Assembly (NCBI GenBank): GCA_963745675.1 | Contig: CAVUYM010000009.1 | Span: 558,001 to 622,000, forward strand | Length of the DNA: 64,000 nt | Direction of reading: 5' to 3' | Source of the DNA: JAUIIK01 sp963745675 | GTDB taxonomy: Bacteria; Chloroflexota; Chloroflexia; Thermomicrobiales; CFX8 | Shown here: one piece after another, positions 7,964 to 17,638 of the stretch | Layout: the number at the start of each line of letters is the position of its first letter | Numbering within the stretch: position 1 is the stretch's first letter | Notes under the pieces: generated by a model | The model's database searches: none | Told to the model about the DNA's origin: nothing | The model's input: only the letters and a program-made list of their open reading frames with translations | Position numbers and translations under genes: made by a program

Positions 7964-9250
7964 ATGTCCTCAGCGATTGCTTCAAAAAGGCGTGGTCCAA
8001 TCTACGCTCTTATCAGTGGCGATTTCGTGTCGCAATTCGGGAATGCCGTTACGACGATCGCGTTGCCGTGGTTTGTGCTGGAATCAACCGGCAGTGCGAC
8101 CTTAACCGGAATTGTCTTCATCGCGCTCTTCCTGCCGGTCCCGATTGTGACCTTCTTCGGAGGAGCGGTGGTCGATCGCGTCAGCCGCGTGAAGCTCAGT
8201 ATCGCTGCCGATCTGGTCAGTGGCGTTTCAGTTGCGCTTATTCCGCTCCTCCACCACACAATAGGTATCCGCTACTGGCAGCTTCTGATACTCGTCTTTC
8301 TTGGTGCGGTATTGGATGGTCCGGGCTTTGCGGCACGACGGAGCCTTGTCCCTGATCTTGCAGAAGGGACAGGCATGTCGCTGGAACGCGCCAACTCGGC
8401 TTTCCAGGTGAGTTGGAGTACGTCGGTCCTGCTTGGCCCGGCGCTCGGCGGGGTGCTCATCGCTTTGGTTGGTTCGACTGCCGCGCTCTGGTTCGACGCC
8501 GGGACGTTCCTCGTGTCCGCTTTACTCATCGCCTTCTTCATCAAAGACGAACGCGCAGAATCGATAATTGATAAGACCGATGGAAATGAATCCCCGAGCT
8601 ACCTTCGGGAAGTTTGGGAGGGAGTGCAATGGATCGTCGCCGACCGCAGGCTGACGCAGGTGCTCGTCTCGGCCTCGATTACGATGACGCTCATCGCCGC
8701 CTATATGGTCATCATCATGCCGGTCTACGCGGAGGCGGTCTTCGATGATCCGGTGAGTCTCGGCATTCTGGTCGCCGGTTTCGGGTTGGGATCGCTGCTT
8801 GGTTCAATCGGGTTCGGTTATCTGGCGAACCGTTTGGCCAGCTGGACGACATATCTCATCGCGACGGCGCTCGTCGGAGTGCCTTTCGTGCTCCTGGCGA
8901 TGGAACCGTCGTTGGTGATCGCGACGATTCTCGGCTGCCTTGTTGGAATCGTGTTTGGCCCAATCATTCCCAGCATGGATACGCTGATCCAGCAGCGCAC
9001 GGACGATTCAATTCGAGGGAGAGTTTTCTGCACCCGTTTCGCACTTAACAACATCATCAAACTCCCGGGCTTGCTCTTCATTGGCGTCGCACTTGAATCG
9101 CGAGGAATTGCTCCGACGCTTATCGTTCTGGGTATCGTGTCGCTCGCAATGGTTGCCTACTTAGCCGTGCGCCGCACGAACGATCAGGTTGCTCTCGATC
9201 TATTCAATTCACAAGCGATAGTTGGTCGAGAACCGTCGCAAACGTCGTAG
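7964..9250 (+). CDS. MFS transporter, DHA3/EntS-like
   Basis: About 428 residues with twelve predicted hydrophobic spans. The start GDFVSQFGNAVTTIALPWFVLESTGSA and the loop 2-3 motif GGAVVDRVSRVKL are typical of the DHA3 branch of the major facilitator superfamily (macrolide- or siderophore-efflux-like proton antiporters). A second signature is the C-terminal RTDDSIRGRVF. The start at 7964 follows GGGAGG; the frame is open further upstream, but that part is polar and unlike the family. The substrate cannot be told from sequence. Confidence 0.85.
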   Translation: MSSAIASKRRGPIYALISGDFVSQFGNAVTTIALPWFVLESTGSATLTGIVFIALFLPVPIVTFFGGAVVDRVSRVKLSIAADLVSGVSVALIPLLHHTIGIRYWQLLILVFLGAVLDGPGFAARRSLVPDLAEGTGMSLERANSAFQVSWSTSVLLGPALGGVLIALVGSTAALWFDAGTFLVSALLIAFFIKDERAESIIDKTDGNESPSYLREVWEGVQWIVADRRLTQVLVSASITMTLIAAYMVIIMPVYAEAVFDDPVSLGILVAGFGLGSLLGSIGFGYLANRLASWTTYLIATALVGVPFVLLAMEPSLVIATILGCLVGIVFGPIIPSMDTLIQQRTDDSIRGRVFCTRFALNNIIKLPGLLFIGVALESRGIAPTLIVLGIVSLAMVAYLAVRRTNDQVALDLFNSQAIVGREPSQTS

Positions 9251-9567
9251 GTCGAAAGTGAATCCATGAATAGACGATCAGCCGGTAGAGAAAGCCGTTC
9301 ATCAAGCCCCATCCTTCAATGAGCGACTGGTGACGAGCGCCGTAGGAGGCGCGTTTTGGGAGGAATCGGCATACTCGTGTCGATTCAGTCCACGCTTACC
9401 GACACGATCGGAGCCTTCATGTGCCACCTAATGTCGTGCGAGTATTCGCGACGTACCTATCTTGCCGTCGCTCGCCACTGGCATGACAGATCACGCAGCA
9501 TTGATTGAGCTTGAATCCGCCCGATTGGACGGGTTCAACTTGTCTCCACGTGCGCTCTTCCTGTAAA
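9251..9567 (+). other. intergenic region without a recognisable gene
   Basis: No protein-like reading frame is seen on either strand. The only structure is a 9-bp near-perfect inverted repeat TTGAATCCG / CGGGTTCAA (9511-9519 and 9530-9538), too weakly supported to call a site. The promoter of the TetR/MATE operon must lie in the last part. Confidence 0.5.
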
Positions 9568-9596
9568 CTGACCACTGGTTAGTAACCACTGGTCAG
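9568..9596 (+). promoter_or_regulatory. palindromic operator upstream of the TetR gene
   Basis: A 29-base near-perfect palindrome: CTGACCACTGGTTA, a central G, then TAACCACTGGTCAG, with only two mismatched positions outside the centre. It also contains two direct copies of ACCACTGGT. It ends 15 bases before the TetR ATG, the normal place for autorepression. Confidence 0.82.
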
Positions 9597-9611
9597 TGAC
9601 GGGAATTCCGA

Positions 9612-10220
9612 ATGTCGAGCGGGCGCCGAACGAGAGACACTGAGCACACCCGGCAGCAGATCCTTGATGCCGCCAGCGAACTCTTCATCCAGAGCGGGTA
9701 CGAGGCCATCAGCGTGAGGAAGATTGCGGCTCGCGCTAAACTCTCGCATGGCACGATCTACATCCACTTTAAGGACAAAGACGACCTTCTCTATCAGGCG
9801 AGCGAGGAGCAGTTTTCGCGTCTGATGAGCAGATTGCAACGTCTCCCACGGTCCCGGGAACCGCTTGTTCGACTTAACGATGCGTTGCTCGAGGCGATGC
9901 GATTTGGACTCGATCATCCGAACGAGTATCAGCTAATGATGGGGCTCCACACGACCTTCGGCGGTCCCAAGTCAGTTAATCAGTGGGGTCCAAGTGCCGA
10001 TCAAGTCGGCGGATACTTCGCAGACCTGCTCAAAGAAGGCTACGAATCAGGATCAGTCCGCCCGCGCGATTCGGAGTTGGACGAACTCATGTTGCTTGGA
10101 TTGATCCACGGAGTCGTGCTGGAGGGCGAAGACCTCAACCGCGAACGTGGGGAAGAACTCGCCACACTAACCGTGGAGACCTTTATTTCCGGGCTTCAGT
10201 CTCGGGAGGTGAAGGCATGA
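9612..10220 (+). CDS. TetR/AcrR-family transcriptional repressor
   Basis: 202 residues. The N-terminal helix-turn-helix is textbook: ILDAASELFIQSGYEAISV at about 18-36 and HGTIYIHFKDKDDLL at about 52-66. The C-terminal ligand domain is variable, as usual. The gene follows its palindromic operator, and its stop codon overlaps the ATG of the MATE gene (ATGA), so the pair is a self-regulated drug-efflux operon: ligand binding would release the repressor and induce both. The inducer is unknown. Confidence 0.9.
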   Translation: MSSGRRTRDTEHTRQQILDAASELFIQSGYEAISVRKIAARAKLSHGTIYIHFKDKDDLLYQASEEQFSRLMSRLQRLPRSREPLVRLNDALLEAMRFGLDHPNEYQLMMGLHTTFGGPKSVNQWGPSADQVGGYFADLLKEGYESGSVRPRDSELDELMLLGLIHGVVLEGEDLNRERGEELATLTVETFISGLQSREVKA

Positions 10221-11731
10221 ACCTAATGGACAACCTGGTGCGCTGGCTCGGTCTGGGCCGGGGAGAGACTGACGATCCGGAAATAATGATGCGCCGTCGA
10301 GTGATGCTGCTCGCCTGGCCGGCGATTGTCCAGGGGCTGCTGATGACCTCGATTCAGGTTGTCGATACTTTTCTCGTCTCGCTGCTCAGCGAAGACGCGT
10401 TGGCGGCTGTTGGGACGGCGAGCCAGCTTATCTTCGTCATGTTCGTAACGCTTATCGCGATCGAGATCGGCGCGTCTGTGCTCGTTGCGCAGGCTGTTGG
10501 AGCCGGAGATCGGGTCGTTGCAGGACGAGTTGCGCGGCAGTCGATCACCCTCGGTCTGATCATCGCAATTCCGGTTTCGTTCCTGGGATACTTCCTGCGT
10601 TTCAAGCTGATCGGTCTCTTTGGACTTGAGCCACAGGTCGCGGAACTCGGCGTCGAATACTGGGGCGTCGTTTCGCTCGCGATCTTCATCGTCATGCTCG
10701 TGTTCGTGCTGTCCGGAATTCTCCAGGGCTCAGGCGACACGGCGACGCCGATGTGGGGTACCGCCCTGGCGACGATTACGAACTCGGTCTTTGCATACGT
10801 ATTGATTTTTGGGAAGTGGGGTTTCCCCGAACTCGGAGTCAAAGGTAGTGCCTGGGGCTCGGTTATCGGCTGGTCGACTGAAGTCATTTTTCTGGTGGCA
10901 ATGATCGGGCGTGGCAAGCGTCCGTTCGACTTCTTCAGCAAGACAGGCTGGTGGCCGAGCTGGGAGACAACTCGCGGCATCATCAGGGTAGGTGGGCCGA
11001 CGGCGATTGAAGAATTCGCAATTTCTACTGGGCTTGCCGTCCATACCGGCATTGTGGCGGTCCTGGGAACGGCATCGCTGGCGGCTCACAGGATCGTCTT
11101 CAACGCGCTGAATCTCTCATTCATGCCTGGCTTCGGCCTGGCAATCGCGGCAACCGCGCTCGTTGGGCAGTCCGTAGGCGCCCGCGATCCGGCGTCGGGG
11201 CGTCTGGCTACGAAGATCGGCGCGCAATATGCGGTCCTTTGGATGGGATCGATGGGGCTGATCTACTTTGTGCTGGCGGGACCGATTACGGCAATTTTCA
11301 GCGGCGATGCCGAAGTCCGGGCAGTGGGCGCTGATTCCATGCGCGCGCTCGCGCTCTCTCAAGTTTTCTGGGGCATGCTCTTCGTCTTCTCGGGGACTTT
11401 GCGAGGTACCGGCAAGTCACTCTATCCGGCTATTGTCAACTCAATCATGATCTGGGCGGCTGTCGGCCTTGCTTACATTTTGGTGCGGGAGGGTGGCTAC
11501 GGCCTGGCGGCCACCTGGTTGGTGTTCCTGCCAGTCGCTGCTGTTGCCGATATCTTCCTGTGGAGGCGCGTACGGCGTGAGCCGCTGCTCGACGAAAAAC
11601 GAGTTGGCGCTCGCAATTGGGCTCTACTACTCGATCCGGAACCAGTCAATGAGCCTCCGGAATTCGCCAGCCGGATTGATGAAGTTGTTCAGGAAGTCCA
11701 GCAGCCGCTCGAAATTGGCGTCAGGGACTGA
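10217..11731 (+). CDS. MATE-family multidrug efflux transporter
   Basis: About 504 residues with twelve hydrophobic spans in two MatE repeats. Repeat one opens LLAWPAIVQGLLMTSIQVVD and contains VLVAQAVGAGD; repeat two contains IRVGGPTAIEEFAIS and ATALVGQSVGARDP. The family exports cationic compounds against Na+ or H+. The start at 10217 overlaps the TetR stop. It is intact, ending just inside the convergent lipoprotein gene (11 bp overlap). Confidence 0.92.
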   Translation: MNLMDNLVRWLGLGRGETDDPEIMMRRRVMLLAWPAIVQGLLMTSIQVVDTFLVSLLSEDALAAVGTASQLIFVMFVTLIAIEIGASVLVAQAVGAGDRVVAGRVARQSITLGLIIAIPVSFLGYFLRFKLIGLFGLEPQVAELGVEYWGVVSLAIFIVMLVFVLSGILQGSGDTATPMWGTALATITNSVFAYVLIFGKWGFPELGVKGSAWGSVIGWSTEVIFLVAMIGRGKRPFDFFSKTGWWPSWETTRGIIRVGGPTAIEEFAISTGLAVHTGIVAVLGTASLAAHRIVFNALNLSFMPGFGLAIAATALVGQSVGARDPASGRLATKIGAQYAVLWMGSMGLIYFVLAGPITAIFSGDAEVRAVGADSMRALALSQVFWGMLFVFSGTLRGTGKSLYPAIVNSIMIWAAVGLAYILVREGGYGLAATWLVFLPVAAVADIFLWRRVRREPLLDEKRVGARNWALLLDPEPVNEPPEFASRIDEVVQEVQQPLEIGVRD

Positions 11732-12821
11732 GCGCGTCGGCTTGGGCGTAGCCCGTCAATTCGACATAACCTAGTCCAGTTGCCTGATCACCGGCGCGAG
11801 TGCCGCTAATCGTGACTTCTCCTTCCCAGTAGATCGTCCCTGTGCTTGCCCGAGTGTCGAGTTCCTGATCAGGCAGAGATGGCTCAAGTTGAAGCGTAAG
11901 ATCCTGGGTTGGAATGGTGATCGTCCAGCCCAGAGGGTAGTTTGCGCCGGTGCGATCACTCAACCACGTCTCTTCAGATGCGATGGTGTAGTCGGTTTCG
12001 TCCAGATGGATGACGGTTTGGTCGGGCAGGACCAGCGTGCCAAAATCGGGCACATCGCCAACTCCGTCAACCCCGCGAAGCTGGAAGACCATCAGGGCCG
12101 TGCCGTCGTCGAGTTCCACGGCAAACCAATCCCAGCCGCCGCCGTTCACAAGGACGAAGTTCCCCCACTGGTGGTCCATCCAGGCGTTGCCGGTAACATC
12201 GAGCGACTCGCCGTGGACCGTCAGCCGACCGCTCAGCTTCATTCCTGGCCGGGAGTAGTAATAGGAACCTCCAGCCATGCCAATGTCCATGTAGCCTGTT
12301 CCCATGTTATGCAGGATCGGGTCTTTGTCAGTCGATAAGGTCAGGTCGATCGCATAGCCTTCCATCGACGCGGTCAGAGCGTCGCGACCGTTTGCGCCTT
12401 GCATCTCCCAGTCTCCGAGTTTCAGATGGAAACCAACGTCAGATTCCACCTTGCCCTGAAATCCGGACTTCTGGTCGTACACGAAGGTCCCCGCCTCGTT
12501 GTCGGTTATCGCGAAATGACTAGCGAAAAAGGCAGGGAAGTTGCCCCGTTGGACCTGGAAAATGACGTATTCGAAGCCGTAGCGATTGCCGTCTTTATCG
12601 AACATGTGGCCGGTGTAATACCACCACTCGGTCATGTCGTTGTGCGGCGCTTCATCCCCGGGAAAGCTCACCGGTCTGACGGAGGGAGGTGGCGTTAGCA
12701 ATGCTTGTGCCTGGCGAGTAGGTGTCGGAATTGCGGTCGACTCATTCGAAGAGTCGGCGTTGGAGCCACAGCCAGCAATCAGCATTCCTAACAGGAGAAT
12801 CAAAGGCAGGAAGAGTTTCAA
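11721..12821 (-). CDS. AttH/CrtC-like lipocalin lipoprotein (COG5621 type)
   Basis: About 366 residues. It begins with a lipoprotein signal (hydrophobic LILLLGMLIAGCGS with the lipobox cysteine), then a proline/threonine linker, then a two-lobed lipocalin: HNDMTEWWYYTGHM early, AWMDHQWGNF and GGWDWFAVELDDG centrally. This matches the carotenoid 1,2-hydratase/AttH 'predicted secreted hydrolase' group. I chose the TTG at 12821, right before the signal and after GGAAGGAA; the frame runs on upstream through the MMPL gene in a wrong frame. It overlaps the end of the MMPL gene by a few bases, so the two are coupled and the lipocalin may handle the exported lipid-like substrate (inference). Confidence 0.8.
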   Translation of the reverse strand: MKLFLPLILLLGMLIAGCGSNADSSNESTAIPTPTRQAQALLTPPPSVRPVSFPGDEAPHNDMTEWWYYTGHMFDKDGNRYGFEYVIFQVQRGNFPAFFASHFAITDNEAGTFVYDQKSGFQGKVESDVGFHLKLGDWEMQGANGRDALTASMEGYAIDLTLSTDKDPILHNMGTGYMDIGMAGGSYYYSRPGMKLSGRLTVHGESLDVTGNAWMDHQWGNFVLVNGGGWDWFAVELDDGTALMVFQLRGVDGVGDVPDFGTLVLPDQTVIHLDETDYTIASEETWLSDRTGANYPLGWTITIPTQDLTLQLEPSLPDQELDTRASTGTIYWEGEVTISGTRAGDQATGLGYVELTGYAQADALSP

Positions 12822-15035
12822 TGAATTGGTTCCTTCCGAGGCAAGGCACGTATGAGCAGCTTCGGCATCCACCAGTTGAGATCTCCCAGGAGCCGCATCG
12901 TCGCGGGAACCAGAAGCGCTCTGACGATGGTTGCATCGAGCAGGATGGCAATCGCGATACCCAGCCCCAGCGACTTGACCAGGATGATCTCTGCGGTTGC
13001 AAATGAGGCCGTCACGAGCACGACGATCAGCGCCGCACCAGTGATGATCCTGCCACTGCGCTGTAGGCCTGTGGCGACGCTCGATCTGTTGTCCTTCGTC
13101 TTCAGGTATTCCTCGCGGATTCGTGACAGCAAGAAGACTTCGTAATCCATCGAGAGTCCAAAGAGGATGCAGAAGAGAATGATCGGCTGTGACGCTTCGA
13201 CGTAGCCAAGCTGCTCGAAGCGGAACAGCCAGCTTAGATGGCCCTCCTGAAAGATAAAGACCATCGCGCCGAAACTGGCAACGATACTCAAACCATTCAT
13301 GAGGATCGCCTTGAGCGGGAGGATGACCGAGCGCAGCATCAGCAGCAACACGACGTAGGTTACGAGCAAGATCAACCCGGCGACGAGCGGAAAGGTCGAG
13401 TACATGTTGTCGATGACATCTTCGATCTCGGCTGCTCCTCCGTCGACCAGTATCGTCGTGCCCGCTGGCTGGTCGAAGTCTGCGAATGTCACGGACAAGG
13501 CCGCGCGTTTCGGACGAATTTGAAGGATCGCGAGTGTAGACGAGGATAGCCGTCGTGTGGTCTGACGCCAGCCGGTTGAACGTAGCCGTCAGATAGGGAT
13601 CGTCGAGCAGCCGGGGATCGCGATAGAGAAGCTCGTACTGAGCCAGTGTCAGTCTCGGATCGACGGTCACGATGCTATCGATCCGTAGAACGCGCTCGTC
13701 GTTCGCGAGCTGGCGAGTGAAGTCGAAAAGATTCTTGAGCTGTGTCGGGATCTAGTCGTGGCAAGGTCGCTTTCGACCGCGATGATGATCGGCGAAGTTT
13801 CGCCGTCATTGAATTCACTCTGGAGGATGTCGAAGCCCTTGCGGGAATCTACTCGGACCGGCAAGATCGAGGAGTCGGGTGAAGAGAGTCTGGCGTTCAG
13901 GAAAGGGATGCCCAGCAGGAGCAGTAGTCCGACGGTTGGAATGAAGACCGTCCAGGGCCGGTCCATGACGAACATCGACAACCGCGCCCAGAATGCTCCA
14001 TCGTCGCGTCTCCCGAAGCGTCCTGGAATTCGTAGCGCGTCGATGCGCTCGCCAACTACAGCCAGCACTGCCGGAAGCAATGTCAACGCGCCAAGCATCG
14101 AGATGGCGACAACGATGAGCCCGGCCACGCCGACCGATCGCAGGAACATGATGTCGAACAGTGTCAGTCCGGAAAGCCCGATCATGACGGTGATGCCGGA
14201 AAAGAAGACGGCCCGCCCCGCCGTCTCAACGGTGATCGCCGCCGCTTCGATCGGATCGTGTGCAGGAAGCTCTTCGCGAAAGCGACTGGTCATGAAGAGC
14301 GAATAGTCGATCGCGAGCCCGAGGCCCAGCATTGTCGTGAGGTTCAATACGAAGATCGACAGATCAACAGAGTGGCCAACGAGGAAGAGCAGCCCCAGCA
14401 CCGTCGCGACGCTAAATGCGCCGACGAGCAGCGGCACTCCGGCACCGACGAACGAGCGAAAGACGACCAGCAGCGCGATCAACGCGAAGGGGATAGCGAA
14501 GAGTTCGGCGCGCTGGAGATCTTTGCCGGAGAGGCGCTCGACATCTTCGAAGAATGCAGGCGCGCCGGTGATCGTCGTTTCCAGATTCGTCTCGGTGATG
14601 TTGTCGCGGATCGTCGGCAAGATGCGTTGCGCCTCTTCAGGCGGAACATCAATCTGGACGAGCGAATAAGCGGTTCTTCCGTCGCTCGATACTTGTGCCG
14701 GATTGTCGGTGAAACTGGTAATGCCAGTGACGTCGGGAAGTGCAAGTACTCCACGCAAGCGCGATCTGAGCGTTGACGACGAAAGTGGGATCGGTCGCAA
14801 CGAATTCATCCGATTGAAAGACGACGATGAGCACGGAAGGAGAAAACGCATCGAGGCTCGCTTCCAGCGATTGCCGTGCGCGTGCAGATTCAATCTTGGA
14901 GTTACTGAATCCACCGACTTGCAAGACCGATGGCAGGCGCGGCACAAGTGGGGCGCTACACAGGAAGAGCACAACCCATGCTGCAATAACGTATTTGTTG
15001 CGACGCGCGGAAATCTCGCCTAGCCGGTAGAACAT
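12818..15035 (-). CDS. MMPL/RND-family exporter, frameshifted
   Basis: About 735 residues pieced together from four frames, with changes near 14780, 13750, 13670 and 13500. Start MFYRLGEISARRNKYVIAAW, then the periplasmic domain, then two six-span membrane halves. Signatures: GLGLAIDYSLFMTSRFREEL in the first half and FGLSMDYEVFLLSRIREEYL in the second, the GxxxDY pair of MmpL/YdfJ transporters, which export lipids or hydrophobic compounds with proton import. The pieces join in order without loss, so this is one gene broken by sequence errors rather than decay. It is the first gene of a two-gene unit with the lipocalin lipoprotein. Confidence 0.85.
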
Positions 15036-15150
15036 GCAACCTTTTCGTTCGTCATCGGGGCCGCTAAGATGGCCCGGAATCGTCTATAGCAGTTGAGTCA
15101 TCAAAAAAATCTCAACTTTAGGTTTAGAAATCTACCATGTAGGGGGCCGA

Positions 15151-15933
15151 ATGGATAGCTCGCAAACTCACAAGAGCGCAGTCCAGGAACAATTCGGGAA
15201 AACCGCGCAAGACTACGTGAACTCACCAACGCACGCTTCCGGGCAGGACATTCTGAGGCTCGTTGAACTGACCGAGGCGACGCAAGACGATGTCGCACTG
15301 GATGTCGCGACCGGAGGAGGTCACACAGCGCTCGCGCTCGCGCCCTACGTTGGTCGCATCGTCGCCAGCGATTTGACGCCGCGCATGTTGGAAGCGGCGA
15401 GAGATCACATTCTCGGTAAGGGTATCGAGAACGCGACGTTCGAAATCGCGGACGCCGAGAATATGCCGTTTGATGATGCTTCGTTCGATATCGTGACTTG
15501 CCGCATCGCACCGCATCATTTCAGCGACATCTCCGCCTTTGCTTCGGAGGTGGCACGAGTGTTGAAGCCGGGCGGTCGATTCGTATTGATGGATTCGACA
15601 AGCCCCGATGACGATGAGCTGGATGCATTCATCAACGAGCTGGAGCAGCGCCGTGACACGACGCATGTGCGCAGTTACCGGCTCAGTGAATGGATCGACA
15701 CGATTGAGGCGGCAGGATTGATCGTCGATCACCACGAGCCAGTCGTGCGGGCACACGAATATGAAAGTTGGACGGCGCGTTCGAGAATGTCGCCCGAGGA
15801 TCGGCAGGCGCTGGATGAGTGGATATTTGCGACGCCGGAACGGATACGGGAGCACTTCGGCGTTGCTATCGAGGATGGCAAGATACTCCATTTTGTCGAC
15901 TTCAAAGCGCTGATTCGAGCTCGTAAGGCCTAG
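15151..15933 (+). CDS. class I SAM-dependent methyltransferase (UbiE-like)
   Basis: 260 residues, intact. The Rossmann motif I is VALDVATGGGHTALALAP, followed by VASDLTPRML (motif post-I acidic residue), AENMPFDDASFDIVTCRIAPHHF and VLKPGGRFVLMDSTSPDDDELD. The Methyltransf_11 layout and the length match small-molecule methyltransferases of the UbiE/COQ5 type. It has no quinone-pathway neighbours, so the substrate is open. It is followed 38 bases later by a mandelate-racemase-family gene on the same strand. Confidence 0.85.
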   Translation: MDSSQTHKSAVQEQFGKTAQDYVNSPTHASGQDILRLVELTEATQDDVALDVATGGGHTALALAPYVGRIVASDLTPRMLEAARDHILGKGIENATFEIADAENMPFDDASFDIVTCRIAPHHFSDISAFASEVARVLKPGGRFVLMDSTSPDDDELDAFINELEQRRDTTHVRSYRLSEWIDTIEAAGLIVDHHEPVVRAHEYESWTARSRMSPEDRQALDEWIFATPERIREHFGVAIEDGKILHFVDFKALIRARKA

Positions 15934-15971
15934 CAAGTACGCAATGACAGCTTACCCAGTCATGCAGGGCG

Positions 15972-17113
15972 GTGCTGATGAAAATCACAAAGATTGAGAC
16001 GTTCTGTCACTGGATAGAGTGGTGCAACTGGCTCTTTGTCAAAGTTTCGACTGATGAAGGTCTCTATGGTTGGGGCGAGGGTTCCATCGCTGGACCGATC
16101 AGAGCGACGGAGACGGCCATCCACGAACTCGGTCAGGTGCTGATCGGGCACGACCCCGCTGGCGTCGAGCAGCACTGGCAGAGGATGTACAACGCCTGGC
16201 GTTGGCGTGGCGGAGCTGTCGGTCAGACGGCGCTATCAGCGCTCGACATCGCGCTCTGGGACCTGGAGGGTAAGCGCCTCGGTGTTCCGGTCTACCGCCT
16301 GCTGGGTGGCCCGTTTCGCGAACGCCATCGAGTTTATGCGAGCCACTGGCTCGCAGGGGTCAAGACGCCGGAAGAGGCCTACGAGGGCGCGCGAGAAGCG
16401 GTCCGGCGAGGATTCAAAGGCTTTAAGTGGATCCCATTTCGAGCTTCGGAACTGCGTGACGATGAAGCCGCCGCGATTCGAAGAGGGGCTGAACTGATGG
16501 CGGCAGCTCGCGAAGGCGCGGGACCGGACGTCGAGATCTACATCGAGTGCGCCGAGTTCCTGTCGCCGCGCACGGCCGTTCTGGCGGCTGAGGCACTCAA
16601 GCCGTACCGACCGGCGTGGTTTGAGGAGCCGATTCCTTTCGAAAACATCATCTGCTCTGGCCGGTCTGCGGGAACGCATGCCGGTTCCGATCGCAACCGG
16701 CGAGCGGCTGCTATCGCGCTACGAGTTTCGCGAATTGCTGGAGCGCCGAGCCGTCGATATCATCCAGCCGGATCTGATGCACGCAGGCGGTATCACCGAG
16801 GTCAGGAAGATCGCGGCGATGGCGGATACCCACTATGTGAGCGTGGCACCGCATAACCCGACCGGTCCGATCTGCAATCTCGCCGCCCTTCATCTGTCGG
16901 CGGCAATCCCGAATTTTCTCGTGCTGGAGCAGATGGAGGGCGAACGCGCGCTGCGTGATGAAGTTTCGACCAACCCGATCGTCTGCCAGTGATGGCTACT
17001 ACGAGCTGCCGACGGAGCCGGGTCTCGGCACCGATCTGAAGCTTGAAGTACTTGCGGATCGGCCGGGCCGACCACACCGCATGTCCGATTCGAGCGAGAG
17101 CCTTTGGTGGTAA
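15972..17113 (+). CDS. enolase-superfamily dehydratase (mandelate racemase/galactonate dehydratase-like), frameshifted
   Basis: About 380 residues in three frames. The first runs to FEEPIPFENI near 16650; the second carries ERMPVPIATGERLLSRYEF and VAPHNPTGPICNLAALH; the third gives DGYYELPTEPGLG to the stop at 17113. The N-terminal cap (GWGEGSIAGP) and barrel ligands (ECAEF, WFEEP, TGERL) plus the late histidine in PHNPTGPI match acid-sugar dehydratases such as D-galactonate dehydratase. The C-terminal GYYELPTEPGLGTDL is also typical. The frame changes lie near 16650 and 16990. It neighbours a VOC protein and an FAD/Fe-S oxidase, suggesting sugar-acid or hydroxy-acid catabolism. Confidence 0.8.
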
Positions 17114-17206
17114 TAGTGTCGAAGCCGGTTCCTCGGGAACTGTTCCCGAAATCTGAATCGGCCATTTTGCGTAGATCTGAAGACGAACGGATGACGAGGA
17201 GAACGA

Positions 17207-17638
17207 ATGCCAGAACTACAGGCGCTGCATCATATCGGTATGGTCACGAACGACCTTGATGCGACGAAGCGTTTCTATTGCGACTTCATGGGCGGCGAAG
17301 TTGTTTACGAAGGGCAGTCGCACCACGGCTCCACCGGTATGTGCTTCATCGCGCTCGGTAGCGGCGCGCGGTTGGAGTTCTTCGAGTTCCCGGATATCCA
17401 GATGCCAGATTGGACCTCGATGTTTCTGGGAAGCGAGGTCCCAACGAGCGGGCGGATTCTCGAGCACGTCGCTTTCCACGTTGACAACGAGGAAGAGTTG
17501 GTCGCCTGGCAAGAAAAGGTTGCGGCAGCCGGCATCCAGGTCGTCCGTCCAGAGGGACGGGACGTGATCTTCTTCCCCGATCCGAACAACGCCACGGTTC
17601 AGATTATCGTCGGCAACCCGTTTCAGCGTTCCAGCTAG
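17207..17638 (+). CDS. VOC-family (glyoxalase/dioxygenase fold) protein
   Basis: 143 residues with the paired beta-alpha-beta modules of the vicinal-oxygen-chelate fold: LHHIGMVTNDLDATKRFYCDFMGG (first strand histidine), RLEFFEFPD, LEHVAFHVDNEEELV (second histidine) and a final FFPDPNNATVQIIVG. The metal ligands H, E and H are in place, so it is probably active, as a glyoxalase, epimerase or dioxygenase. It follows the dehydratase gene on the same strand and overlaps the end of the convergent oxidase gene by four bases. Confidence 0.85.
   Translation: MPELQALHHIGMVTNDLDATKRFYCDFMGGEVVYEGQSHHGSTGMCFIALGSGARLEFFEFPDIQMPDWTSMFLGSEVPTSGRILEHVAFHVDNEEELVAWQEKVAAAGIQVVRPEGRDVIFFPDPNNATVQIIVGNPFQRSS

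Noticed and set aside
12818..15035. Interpreting the broken MMPL gene as a decayed pseudogene
   Set aside because: All domains are present in order, with no missing sequence and no accumulated stops within pieces; the same kind of break occurs in essential genes.
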